The notes: generated by a model not told the origin, from the sequence alone. A stretch of DNA of 64,000 bases from Paenibacillus sp. 19GGS1-52 (GCF_022369515.1 NZ_CP059724.1:5394001-5458000); one strand, 5' to 3'. Shown: positions 27,132 to 36,332, counted from the first letter of the stretch. Translations and numbers: made by a program.

Positions 27132-27830
27132 TTACGAAAGTTGTGGGTATAACGCAGAAACGCCACCTGCAAGTCCACCTTGTATCATCCGGCTGGTATC
27201 ATCAGCAAGAATTTCAAAGCTGCCTGATTCTATACCATCAATAGCTATTTTTGCGATATCAGCAGGGTTCGATTTGGGAGCATCTATACCGGTTGTCATA
27301 TCTGTCTCCATAAAGCCTACATGTAATCCTGCTACTCTAACATTATGAGGATACAAGTTTAAACGTAAATCGTTCGTCAATGCCCATTCTGCAGCCTTCG
27401 CAGCTGCATAAGCACCCGCCGTTCCCGAACTAAACCAAGATAATGCGGAAAGAATATTCAAAATCGATCCTCCCCCGTTTTTTTCAATAACCGGTGCAAA
27501 AGAACGAACCATGGATAGCGTACCGAAGAAATGCGTATCAAATTCCAATTGTATTTTTTCCATATCCCCTTCCAGCAAAGATGCGCCTGTTGATGATCCT
27601 GCATTGTTGATTAAAAGCGTAACATCCTTAGCAAGGATGGCAGCTGCTGCTACCTCGTCTGGTTTTGTAACATCAAGCTTTACAGGTATAACACCTGGAA
27701 TATCAAGGGTCTCCGGATTTCTTGCACCAGCATAAACTTTAGCCCCTCTAGATAGAAGTTCAAGGGTAAGCTGGCGGCCAAGACCTCTGTTTGCTCCAGT
27801 AACAAATGCTACTTGTTCAGAAATGTTCAT
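27132..27830 (-). CDS. Short-chain dehydrogenase/reductase
   Basis: 232 residues from the ATG at 27830, which has AAGGAG 8 nt upstream; the longer frame to 27893 lacks a good site. NAD(P)-binding TGANRGLGRQL (about 8-18), NNAG (about 74-77), catalytic Ser in ILSALSWFSSG and YxxxK in AYAAAKAAEW (about 142). Classical SDR, acting on an unknown alcohol or carbonyl. It precedes the Old Yellow Enzyme gene and probably shares its promoter; the cluster looks like a response to reactive electrophiles. Confidence 0.93.
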   Translation of the reverse strand: MNISEQVAFVTGANRGLGRQLTLELLSRGAKVYAGARNPETLDIPGVIPVKLDVTKPDEVAAAAILAKDVTLLINNAGSSTGASLLEGDMEKIQLEFDTHFFGTLSMVRSFAPVIEKNGGGSILNILSALSWFSSGTAGAYAAAKAAEWALTNDLRLNLYPHNVRVAGLHVGFMETDMTTGIDAPKSNPADIAKIAIDGIESGSFEILADDTSRMIQGGLAGGVSALYPQLS

Positions 27831-28054
27831 TGTATTAGCTCCTTTTTGTTTTTGATTACAATTCTTCATAAAATTCAGTAAACTGTGACTCATTCAAGAA
27901 CGATCATACTAGAATAAACACAGGCAACTATACTAATATCTTTCTAGGCTGAATCTTTGCTTCTTGCCATTCAATTCCCTCTCTGTGATTCAATATAACA
28001 TATTGAGAACGATCGGTAAAGAATTTATCTAATAGTAACAACAGCCTCTTATTG

Positions 28055-28899
28055 TTATTTATCTAAAAATGCTAAGACTGATTTCACAAATTCATCATGA
28101 TTTTGAAAAATCCCACCGTGACCGGAATCTTTATAAATAATGAGCTTGCTATTTGGAATCCGTTGAACCAAATCATCGGAGTTTGGTGTTGGTACCATTC
28201 TGTCATTGTCACCGTTTACTACAAGTGTAGGTTGCGTAATTCCTGACAAATCAGCAGGTTCTGCCATTCCCCATTCGTGGATAGCCTTGAGTTGTCTACG
28301 ATATCCTTTGAAACTAATTATCTTATCTCGTGCCTCTTTGCGTTCTTTGATACGTACCAAAAATTCTTTTGCTTTCTGTTTGCCATTATCTGTTCGCGTG
28401 AAGAATAAATAGGTTTTAATATCTCTCAACGTGAAGATGGCACGCATCAAATCACGATCAGAAAGTTTCGTAACATTCTCAATGCCTTTACCACCACGAG
28501 GACCAGTTCCTGACAAAATAAGTTTACGAACAAGTCTTGGTTCGATGGCCAAGAGTTCTTGGGCAATCATCCCCCCATAGAAAATGATAAAATATCGATT
28601 TGCTCAAATCCCAATGTATGAACGAACGTCAACGCATCTCTTGCCATTTGTTCAATCGTATCTGGAACTTTCCCACTAGAAAGTCCAACACCCTTATTAT
28701 CAAATGCAATGACCCAATGCTTTTTGGCAATACCATCCACTACGCGTGGATCCCAGTTGTCGAGATTAGCAGATAGATGAGTGAAAAAAATGACTGGGAT
28801 ACCCATTTTCTCTCCTAGTTCACGGTATGCGTAAACTGTTCCATTAGCCGTCTTAATACTTACATTTGGTGCTTCTACATATGAATAGTTTGTTGTCAT
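28055..28899 (-). pseudogene. Alpha/beta hydrolase, frameshifted in a G-run
   Basis: The first 110 residues carry the N-terminal strands and the nucleophile elbow (ILSFSMGG). The frame ends there at a TGA. The remaining 171 residues continue in another frame as MIAQELLAIEPRLVRKLIL, with the acid (VNGDNDRMVP) and the catalytic His (DSGHGG). The break is at a run of six G; seven would restore SMGGMIAQ. The second piece has an ATG overlapping the stop (ATGA), so both halves could be translated. It is third in an operon behind two oxidoreductase genes. It is either a real lesion, a phase-variable tract, or a sequencing error. Confidence 0.85.
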
Positions 28900-28902
28900 A
28901 AT

Positions 28903-29914
28903 TTATTCACCTCCATCCTCTACGTTTAACAAAACTTTCCCTTGGCTATGCCCTGTCGCAATCTTAGCAATCGCGGCATTCACTTGGTCAAAGGGGTACT
29001 CGGAATCAATCACCGGCTTAATGTTTGTTTTTTCAAGATACTGTGTGAAAGCTGCTAATTGCTGACCATTCGGCTGTACGTATAAGAAGTCATAACTTTT
29101 CTTTTGCCATTTGGCAATTCCATCAAAAGGTGCTCCCAGTAAACTGAAGAGGATTTTCTTCGCTGTTGCCAAGTCTGTGCTTTGATTAGCGAAACGGGCA
29201 TTGGGACCAGCGTTTAACGACAGTAATTTACTACCGGGCTTCAGTATCTTCATTTGTTTGCTAAATTCACCAGCGCCCCGGGGATCAATAACGTAATCAT
29301 AGCCTGTCAGCATGTCAGTATAGTCCTGTGTTATATAGTCGATAAACTCATCTACCCCGAGTCGCTCCGCCAAGGCACGTGCTGATCCACTACCACTAAC
29401 AGTCACGAACAGTCCCTGTGACTTCGCATAAGGGACGACAATCTGACCAAATCCACCCGTACCCCCAGGGATAAATAATTTATCGCCTGGACGTGTATCT
29501 AAAATAGCTAGCGCCTGGACGATCGTCAAAGCAGACAATGGCACGGCCGCTGCTTCTTTAAAGGAAAGATGGGCTGGCATCTTAGCCACAATCTCCGCAT
29601 CTACTGCGACATATTCGGCAAACCCCCATCTTATCTAGCGGTGGCATGGTGTACACGTGATCACCGACCTTAAAATCCATGACACCGGCGCCGACTTCGA
29701 TCACCACTCCAGCAAGTTCGTTACCCAGAGTCAGTGGAAAGTCGTAATGATCAAACAACTTCACTTTGCCTGTAATCGCCAAGACAAGGTGTGGATCGAC
29801 ACCAGCTGCCATAGTCTTGATTAAAACCTGCGTAGGTGTGATCAATGGAACAGGGATACTATTGATTTGCGCTTCCAGTATTTTGGAATACCGCAAAATT
29901 TGTGCAGCCTTCAT
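28903..29914 (-). pseudogene. Zinc-free quinone-oxidoreductase-like alcohol dehydrogenase, frameshifted in a G-run
   Basis: The N-terminal GroES-like half (from MKAAQILRYSK at 29914, with AAGGGGAG upstream) reads to MPPLDKMG, then shifts frame at a run of five G; four would give MGFAEYVAVDAE and join to the second half. The C-terminal half has the nucleotide-binding FIPGGTGGFGQIVVPYA (about 140) and normal length. It is a close relative of the intact gene next to it at 29928, so the pair arose by duplication. Same caveat as its neighbour: real lesion, phase variation or sequencing error. Confidence 0.85.
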
Positions 29915-29927
29915 AAGGTAACTCCCC

Positions 29928-30929
29928 TTAAAATCGGATAATGACTTTTCCTTTAGGATGGCCTGTAGCAAGAAGCTTTAGTGCTTCATTGATATCTTCA
30001 ATGTGGAATTCTGTCGGGTCCACCGCTGGTACAATTCCGTTATCCTCAATAATCTTAGTAATTTTCTTTAATTGTTCTCCATCACTGCGGACAAAGATAA
30101 AATGATATTGAACCTTCTTTTTCTTCGCTTTGTAATCATACTTAGCCCCGGCAATGCTGAAGAGCTTTTGTTTCCATCCCGGCAAGCGCATGGCTTCGGC
30201 GAAACGTTTGTTAGGACCGGTCCGCAGAGAAAGAAGACGGCCGCCTGCTTTAATAATTGAAAGTTCATGATCAAATTCGCTTGGTCCCAGTGTATCCATC
30301 ACATAATCTACATCACGAAGTTGTTCCCAGTAGTTCTCCGTCGTGTAATCAATATATTGGTCTGCTCCAGCCGCCATTGTCCGTTCACGCGCTTGCGGAT
30401 TTCCACTAACGATGACCCTCAGCCCCATGCTTTTGGCGATAGGAATGGCCATTTGGCCAAATGAACCCGAACCTCCAGGAATAAACACGCTTTCGCCAGC
30501 TTTAGCAGCTAATTGTTCATGTAACCCTTGATAGGCAGTCAATCCTGTTAATGGCGCAGCAGCACCAGTCACAAAATCCAGATTAGCAGGTAAGTGCCCG
30601 ATAGCATCTGCACTAATCGCCGCGTACTCAGCAAAAGCACCGATTTTGTGTAGTGGCAGGCGTGAATAAATGGCATCACCAACTTTAAATTCATGGACGT
30701 TCTTACCGACCTTCTCAATAACACCCGTCAGCTCGTTACCGAGTACCAGTGGAAACTCATAATCCTGGATCAGCTTCACGCTTCCGGTAGCGATAAGCAA
30801 TTCCAAATGATTAACCGCTGCTGCCTTCACCTTGACCAAGACTTCGTTATCACTTATTTCCGGGATTGGAATATCGTTGACTTCTACTTTGAACTTTTTT
30901 GAATATTTGGTGATCTGTGCTGCTTTCAT
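29928..30929 (-). CDS. Quinone-oxidoreductase-like NADPH-dependent oxidoreductase
   Basis: 333 residues from the ATG at 30929, preceded by GGAGGTC. The GroES-like N-terminal domain contains LVLGNELTGVIEKVG (about 55-70). The nucleotide-binding domain contains FIPGGSGSFGQMAIPIA (about 147). No structural-zinc cysteine cluster, so it belongs to the zinc-free MDR group that reduces quinones or enones with NADPH. First gene of a three-gene unit whose two downstream members are frameshifted. The divergent TetR gene at 31075 probably represses it through the dyads between them. Confidence 0.92.
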   Translation of the reverse strand: MKAAQITKYSKKFKVEVNDIPIPEISDNEVLVKVKAAAVNHLELLIATGSVKLIQDYEFPLVLGNELTGVIEKVGKNVHEFKVGDAIYSRLPLHKIGAFAEYAAISADAIGHLPANLDFVTGAAAPLTGLTAYQGLHEQLAAKAGESVFIPGGSGSFGQMAIPIAKSMGLRVIVSGNPQARERTMAAGADQYIDYTTENYWEQLRDVDYVMDTLGPSEFDHELSIIKAGGRLLSLRTGPNKRFAEAMRLPGWKQKLFSIAGAKYDYKAKKKKVQYHFIFVRSDGEQLKKITKIIEDNGIVPAVDPTEFHIEDINEALKLLATGHPKGKVIIRF

Positions 30930-30960
30930 AATTAATGACCTCCTTTGCACTGAATAATAA

Positions 30961-31034
30961 GTAACATTTATTAGTTTTTGTAACTTACACAACAAGCATA
31001 ATGCCATAGGTTACAAAAGTCAACAATTGTTACT
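30961..31034. promoter_or_regulatory. Operator region between oxidoreductase operon and tetR
   Basis: TTTTGTAAC at 30976-30984 and its exact complement GTTACAAAA at 31010-31018 form a perfect dyad. Further GTAAC/GTTAC half-sites lie at 30961 and near 31029. Likely binding region of the divergent TetR protein. Confidence 0.6.
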
Positions 31035-31074
31035 CACTATTCTATATGCTAAAATACAGGCAGGTGTATAAACA

Positions 31075-31665
31075 ATGATTAAGGAATTTATTGAAGAAGA
31101 AAGGGTTGGCAACAAGATGGCTAAAATCACACAAGAGCTCATTATTGAAACAGCCGAGGCATTAATGGAGCGCACGGAAAAATCCGAAGTGACGCTCACC
31201 CAAATTGCAGATGAATTAGGTATCACCCACGCAGCGCTCTATAAACACTTTAAAAATAAGCAAGAGCTCTGGGCAGCAGTCTCTAAGAGCTGGTTCAACC
31301 GGATGATTTCAGAACAAATCCAAATAGATATGACTAACTCGGCTAATCCAAAGGAATTACTCCACGATTGGCTCTGGGCATTTGCTAATGCCAAAAAACG
31401 CGCCTATAACGAGAATCCCAAGATGTTTGCCTTGAATACGCAATACGTGGACAGCAATCCACTCGTATTACGTGACGTTCTCTGGGATTCCTACCAAATT
31501 ATTGACGGCATCATGGATTATCACGATCCCCGCTTCGAACGGGCAGAGGCGATTCTCTCCGCGTTTGCAGTGTTTAGTCTCCCCTCTTTTAAAGATTCAT
31601 GGAATTCCCCGGACTACCAGGACAGGTTTGAGCGTATCTGGCGTTTAATCAAACAGGGGCTTTGA
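31075..31665 (+). CDS. TetR-family transcriptional regulator
   Basis: 196 residues, or 182 if translation begins at the internal MAKITQ; neither start has a strong ribosome site. The helix-turn-helix is typical: TLTQIADELGITHAALYKHF (about 43-62). The C-terminal ligand-binding domain is helical and lacks recognisable specificity. It is divergent from the oxidoreductase operon at 30929 and shares a region full of GTAAC/GTTAC dyads, so it probably represses that operon and itself. Confidence 0.92.
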   Translation: MIKEFIEEERVGNKMAKITQELIIETAEALMERTEKSEVTLTQIADELGITHAALYKHFKNKQELWAAVSKSWFNRMISEQIQIDMTNSANPKELLHDWLWAFANAKKRAYNENPKMFALNTQYVDSNPLVLRDVLWDSYQIIDGIMDYHDPRFERAEAILSAFAVFSLPSFKDSWNSPDYQDRFERIWRLIKQGL

Positions 31666-31692
31666 ATCCAAATCCCTCTCGTTGGATTCAAA
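31661..31692 (+). terminator. Terminator after tetR
   Basis: TTTGAATCCAA pairs with TTGGATTCAAA around a 9-nt loop. The stem includes the tetR stop codon. Confidence 0.7.
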
Positions 31693-31819
31693 GAAAACCG
31701 CAAAAGAACTCTATCTACTAAAACCAAGAATGTCCAAACTGTATTGTAGCTTCGGGGAATTCTAGCTTCATTGTAAATCCCTGAGTTTTCCCATAATCAT
31801 CAGGGGTTCATCTAAAAAA

Positions 31820-31851
31820 CAAAAGCAACTCATCCGCAGACAAGTCGCTTT
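31820..31851 (-). terminator. sigK-type terminator after copy 3
   Basis: Minus strand AAAGCGACTTG pairs with AGTTGCTTTT. Nearly the same sequence as the hairpin after sigK copy 2. Confidence 0.75.
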
Positions 31852-31896
31852 CTATTGGCTCTATTGTTAACGAATACCGCCTTTGTAATTTTAATC

Positions 31897-32460
31897 TCAC
31901 CGCTTCACCTTATAAAACTCATGATACAACTTCATGAGCGCCCTCTTTTCTATCCGCGACACATAACTCCGCGAGATGCCCAGCTCCTTCGCAATCTCCC
32001 TTTGCGTTCGCTCTTCCCCGCCAGTATCCAGCCCAAACCGCCCAACCACAACTTCCTTCTCTCTATCGTCCAAAATCTCCAGGTTGCGGTATATCTTGCT
32101 CTTCTCAATGTTAAGATCTACTGTAATCAGCAGATCGTCGGCTCCCGAACCTAAAATATCTATCAACGTGATTTCATTACCTTCCTTGTCCGTTCCGATC
32201 GGGTCGTGTAGGGACACATCTTTACGGGTCTTTTTCAACGATCTTAAGTGCATGAGGATTTCGTTCTCGATACAACGGGCAGCAAAAGTAGCCAGCTTGG
32301 TTCCCTTGTTGGGGCGGTAGCTTTCAATAGCCTTTATGAGTCCAATCGTCCCTATGGAGATCAAATCTTCCATATCCTCACCTGTATTGTCGAATTTTTT
32401 GAGGTTGTGAACAAACTCCCGAGTAATCAACCTCCTGATATAGCTTATCAAACAAACCAA
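31897..32460 (-). pseudogene. sigK: sigK 3' fragment, copy 3 (intact to the C-terminus)
   Basis: Sigma-K from KKFDNTGED through regions 2.2-4.2 to HEFYKVKR, with no interruption. It differs from copies 1 and 2 in the linker (GSGADDLLITVDLNIEKSK), which suggests a separate origin. The upstream part of the open frame (about 20 codons) is the 3' end of the large serine recombinase gene read in another frame. This arrangement parallels spoIIIC and spoIVCA at the skin element of Bacillus subtilis, except that the recombinase here sits against the 3' half of sigK. Lacking the N-terminal 65 residues, it should be inactive unless joined to a 5' half. Confidence 0.9.
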
Positions 32461-34048
32461 TTGACGTAATATTCACATTAATACCATCTACAGGATTCTC
32501 TGAATTATCTTCTTCAAGTGTAATGATTATTTCATCGAAAAGCATCTCTATTAATTTCCTTTTAGTTTCAAAGCTAACTTCAGTTCCATCAATGAGTTCA
32601 TTTCTGAGCTTATTCACCATGAAGGTGATCTGCTCATTACTAAGCTCCTCCATTTTAAAGGACTCCATTTTGAACCGATATGATTCAATCTCTTCTTTCA
32701 CAGATTGAATTTCATTAATATATCGTTTTCGATAGTTATCATAGCGTTCAACATCCGTATCAGATTCCGTCTCGAAGAATAAGGAATCCACTTTAAATAA
32801 AGCATTTTCCTTTTTTCTAAGTTCCTTCTCGAGCATATCAACCTTTTCCTTTACAACTGACAGGGAACTTTCATCTTTATTATTAATTTTTGTAATGAAC
32901 TTCTCAGGTGTCATGGCAATTTCGAGAACCTGTCCCCAAATATAGTTTTCTAATACTTCGGCATTAAATGATGGAACAACACACTTATGGATTTCCGGTC
33001 CATATTTTTTTGGAGCTTTATTGGGACAACGATAACTCCGCGACTTATCTTTAATCCCTGTATCCAAATTCATTTTGGAGGAGTACGTTGTCGCATCGTA
33101 AGCTCTGCCACAGTGTCCACATTTTAATATTGATTTTAGTAAATATTCATACTTTCTATTACCTACGTGCCTGTTAGTTGTATTTTGAACTCTTTGTTTC
33201 TGAGCCATTTCCCACATATTAGAATCAATGATTGGTGGAATCTCGACCACTAACCAATCTTTTTTCTCCCTGAATTCGTATGTCTTTTTAGGTTTCCCAC
33301 TTGCTGTCACTTCTCCACGAATTTTCTTAGTAGCTCTACGATTATAGTAATACTTACCAATATATAATTCAGAGGTTAATATATTTCTGATACTAGTTGC
33401 ACTCCAGTTTGGACTTTCAGCACGTTTAGGCATCACTGTACCGTACAATCTTTCACCAATTTGTCTTAGGGTTAGTTTTTCCAATACATACCATTCATAA
33501 ATCATTTGAACATATACTCTCTCTGTTTCATTTATTATCAATTGCCCTTCATTGTCTTTGTCATACCCAAAAGGCGCAACTCTCATTGGCATAATTTTCT
33601 TAGAGTCTCTAACCTTTGCTATCCGTCCACGCACAGTTCTTTTTCGAATTAAAGCCAGTTCATAAGCAGCGATACATGACATAACATTAAAAAATAAATT
33701 ACCTTCTGGAGTATCAGCAAACTCAGCGTCTGTAAAATACAATTTCGAGCTATCTTTCTCTAACTCACGACAAACAATTAACTTGTCAGTAAGATCACGG
33801 CTGAATCGGTCAGGGTGTGTACAAATTACAGCAGTCACAATACCATCCGCTACATCTTCCCTTAGTTTTGTAAGTTCTATTCTCGTATCAATATCCTCGC
33901 CACTACTTCCTTCCTGATAGATGCGAATGTTTGAATCATAAAAGCCTAAACTGTACGCCTTCTTTTTGCATAACTGCAACTGTTCATTAGGACTGGTACC
34001 ATCCAATTGACTGACAGTAGAAACACGAGTATATATAGCAATAGCCAT
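32378..34048 (-). CDS. Large serine recombinase (SpoIVCA-like)
   Basis: 556 residues from the ATG at 34048, with GAGGTG 8 nt upstream. N-terminal resolvase catalytic domain with YTRVSTVSQ and its Ser (about 9), DRFSRDLTDKL (about 82) and MSCIAAYELALIRKRT; recombinase domain with the PFGYDKD and RQIGERLYG segments; zinc ribbon CGHCG ... YRCPNK ... CVVP (about 313-365); then a coiled coil (about 400-510). Such enzymes integrate or excise elements at short att sites. The last ten codons and the stop come from sigK DNA, so the att core lies inside the gene. It is the probable integrase of segment E3. Confidence 0.95.
   Translation of the reverse strand: MAIAIYTRVSTVSQLDGTSPNEQLQLCKKKAYSLGFYDSNIRIYQEGSSGEDIDTRIELTKLREDVADGIVTAVICTHPDRFSRDLTDKLIVCRELEKDSSKLYFTDAEFADTPEGNLFFNVMSCIAAYELALIRKRTVRGRIAKVRDSKKIMPMRVAPFGYDKDNEGQLIINETERVYVQMIYEWYVLEKLTLRQIGERLYGTVMPKRAESPNWSATSIRNILTSELYIGKYYYNRRATKKIRGEVTASGKPKKTYEFREKKDWLVVEIPPIIDSNMWEMAQKQRVQNTTNRHVGNRKYEYLLKSILKCGHCGRAYDATTYSSKMNLDTGIKDKSRSYRCPNKAPKKYGPEIHKCVVPSFNAEVLENYIWGQVLEIAMTPEKFITKINNKDESSLSVVKEKVDMLEKELRKKENALFKVDSLFFETESDTDVERYDNYRKRYINEIQSVKEEIESYRFKMESFKMEELSNEQITFMVNKLRNELIDGTEVSFETKRKLIEMLFDEIIITLEEDNSENPVDGINVNITSIGLFDKLYQEVDYSGVCSQPQKIRQYR
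32390..32409 (-). other. Candidate recombination junction (att core) at sigK copy 3
   Basis: Minus strand CACAACCTCAAAAAATTCGA, identical to copy 1. It lies inside the 3' end of the recombinase gene. Confidence 0.7.
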
Positions 34049-34131
34049 CCCTTTAGCACCTCGTTCATAATTGAGTTGTTTGATTATAAACAAACTACGA
34101 TAAGAAGTAAATACAAGATAATCCAATTGGA

Positions 34132-34362
34132 TTATCTATTTGTATTGCTCAAGCAGTGTTCTACAACAAAATCTAAAAACTGTTCTTCCTTTACGATTAG
34201 TTGCTTTAATTCTTGTTCAGTGTATGCCTCTTTTCTAGGTACGTAAGTAAAGTGTATCTTTCCCTTCTTCTTCTTTTTAACTTTTGATTCTCGCTTACAG
34301 ACAGCTGCATCCTTTTCATTTGCATTTTTTAAAGCTTTGCTATCCTTTTTCACTATGCCCAC
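34132..34362 (-). CDS. Small lysine-rich hypothetical protein
   Basis: Up to 76 residues, with a very basic middle (SKVKKKKKGKIHFTYVP) and an acidic/helical end (EQELKQLIVKEEQFLDFVVE). The first GTG is too close to AGGAT; the GTG at 34353 has better spacing. It ends 84 bp upstream of the recombinase in the same direction. Function unknown. A small basic protein beside a large serine recombinase could be a directionality factor, but no sequence match supports this. Confidence 0.5.
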   Translation of the reverse strand: MGIVKKDSKALKNANEKDAAVCKRESKVKKKKKGKIHFTYVPRKEAYTEQELKQLIVKEEQFLDFVVEHCLSNTNR

Positions 34363-34502
34363 ATCCTGATATGCAATTTTGAGCGAAACTCAATATCTGC
34401 ATAGAAAGATGTAGTTCTCTAGCTCTCCGAATGAAAACTTCAGACCACAAATTGAAATGAAATATCCGTACCTGTTTCTTATCTCTGCATAAATAACAAA
34501 AA

Positions 34503-34569
34503 AAAACACCTTAACATTCTAGATGACCAGTAACTAGTCAACTCAGAACGGAAAGGTGTCTTATTTTTG
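34503..34569 (-). terminator. Terminator after the TIGR02391 gene
   Basis: ACACCTT at 34507 pairs with AAGGTGT at 34553, with imperfect inner pairing, and an A8 run on the plus side gives a T-run on the minus strand. Confidence 0.6.
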
Positions 34570-34713
34570 GATAATGTCTCAACACTTCACATACTCTTCT
34601 ATTTTTAAATTAATAATATTTTCAATAGTCTAGGTATTAATCACTCCATTGGTTTTGAAAAATAAAGTTTTGTCTTTATTCTGTTCCCCATAGATTTCAG
34701 TCCTCTGATAAGC

Positions 34714-35511
34714 TTAACTATTCTCAATTCTGCGCAAAACATATGATGCTAAAGTAAATAAGTCTATAGCATCCTCTTCTGACATACTCCATTCTATTTT
34801 AGCAGAATGCGCTGTAGGATTTCTAAAGGTTCCAAACAAGCCCTTAGTCAGACTGACAAATCCCTTCTGTTCACTGATCTCAGATTCCGTCTTATACCCA
34901 TTTATTTTAATTAGAGGATCATTTCCCGTAAATGCTTCATCAACAAGTTTTGCTCCATCACTTACCAAACCAGTTTTATTCCTAATCATAGAAGCAATAC
35001 TCTTCGTAGCTTCTAAGACTGCGTGAAAGTAGTTATTTTGAAGCAATTCAGGTTTACAGTACCTAAGGAGATGCGGGTGCAGTTTTCGAGATGCTATTTT
35101 TTCTGATAGTCTTGACACTCTAATTTCTGCTTCGCTAAGAGTGTTTGCTACCTTCACCTTGTGAAACTTCCCATCTTCTTTATACTCTAGTCCACGAAAA
35201 ATTAATATTTTGTTCATCTGCTCCAGTAAATCAAGATATACATCTAATTGACCCACGTATCGGCTTGGGGCTAGAGCTTTCGTAATGAAGGATAACACAC
35301 AGTTTCCTGATTGAGTCTCATTCTGCCTGTTCACGAGAGAATTATATAATCTCTTCCACTTCGTCATAAGTGGATCAGTATCCTTATATTTCAATGCCTC
35401 CAAGTAGTGCTCAATTTGAGATCCAGTAATGCCGTTGTTGGTATCGGCAATTATACGACATAACGCTTCCAGTTCTACATCTTTAAATGATCTCAAGTTT
35501 ATACTTACCAT
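34714..35511 (-). CDS. TIGR02391 (Ymh) family protein
   Basis: 265 residues from the ATG at 35511 (GAGGTGG 5 nt upstream). The C-terminal half has the family's recognisable segments: HPHLLRYCKPELLQNNYFHA (about 145-165), AVLEATKSIASMIRNKTGL, and GTFRNPTAHSAKIEW (about 232-246). The RNPTAH block resembles HEPN-like domains, whose RxxxxH motif often marks RNases: here R-N-P-T-A-H fits R(x4)H. Proteins of this family are common on phages and defence islands. The N-terminal half is not recognised. A terminator follows and the neighbour upstream is a membrane protein, so it is probably a single-gene unit. Confidence 0.8.
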   Translation of the reverse strand: MVSINLRSFKDVELEALCRIIADTNNGITGSQIEHYLEALKYKDTDPLMTKWKRLYNSLVNRQNETQSGNCVLSFITKALAPSRYVGQLDVYLDLLEQMNKILIFRGLEYKEDGKFHKVKVANTLSEAEIRVSRLSEKIASRKLHPHLLRYCKPELLQNNYFHAVLEATKSIASMIRNKTGLVSDGAKLVDEAFTGNDPLIKINGYKTESEISEQKGFVSLTKGLFGTFRNPTAHSAKIEWSMSEEDAIDLFTLASYVLRRIENS

Positions 35512-35591
35512 AACTTCCACCTCATGCCTTCATTCTATTCAACCAAATAGATGCTAATCTTAGGCTTATCCATTCTAGTGGTAAAGGTAAA

Positions 35592-36332
35592 TTACTTTTT
35601 CATGATTAGTATTCTCTCAAAATGTATATAGCTTTGCTTGGTAACATCGAACAAATAAACATTCGTAGGATAATGCAGATTTTCATTATCTTCTGAAAGA
35701 ACAAGTTGAGTAGGTGATAATGAATACAGGACATGCAGGTACCTTTTATCTACATCCTCTGGTGTTGGTGAAACCACATACCCCCAATGTCTTTTCATAT
35801 ATCCCAATAAATACGTCATCGCCTTTACAAGAACACATGTTAATACAAAAAACTGAACTATACAGTATAGAATGTCTCCAACAAATTCTACTTTAGTCTT
35901 TCCTGAAGTGAAAAATGTGTCGCTAAGAACCATTGAGTATATTACAATGTTTAGAAATACAACAACGAAAATCAACCGAAGAACTTTCTTCTCAGAAATA
36001 TTGTAAGGTAAACCGCTCTTCTTCTCCTTGAAATATTTCATCAAGCAAACAATACTTACTATGATAAGTCCAATCAAATAAAAAACTGCCAGAATCCCAG
36101 AAACAGCTTCGGTATACTTATAACTTTTCACCTGAAAATAAAGCGCACCTAAAATCATCCCATATACTATAAAAAGTACAATCAGCAGGATGAAGATGCA
36201 AAGAGTCTGTAAAGCCTTCTGGTGTTTAGGAACAAATAGCTTATCAAACTTACTTGAGGTTAAAGTCTTAAAAACGAAGTTTATTGCAAATATAAGAGTA
36301 CTGCTCAGTAATAGCTTCAGAAAAAAATCCAT
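35592..36332 (-). CDS. Hypothetical integral membrane protein
   Basis: 246 residues from the ATG at 36332 (AAAAGGAGATCGAC upstream); the longer frame reads through a small gene on the same strand and is not used. Five likely membrane helices (about 5-20, 40-62, 72-95, 118-138, 150-175), then a cytoplasmic tail of about 70 residues rich in Tyr/His/Asp. I do not recognise the family. The small 54-residue gene lies 35 bp upstream and the TIGR02391 gene 80 bp downstream. A membrane partner beside an HEPN-like protein could be an effector, but that is speculation. Confidence 0.75.
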   Translation of the reverse strand: MDFFLKLLLSSTLIFAINFVFKTLTSSKFDKLFVPKHQKALQTLCIFILLIVLFIVYGMILGALYFQVKSYKYTEAVSGILAVFYLIGLIIVSIVCLMKYFKEKKSGLPYNISEKKVLRLIFVVVFLNIVIYSMVLSDTFFTSGKTKVEFVGDILYCIVQFFVLTCVLVKAMTYLLGYMKRHWGYVVSPTPEDVDKRYLHVLYSLSPTQLVLSEDNENLHYPTNVYLFDVTKQSYIHFERILIMKK

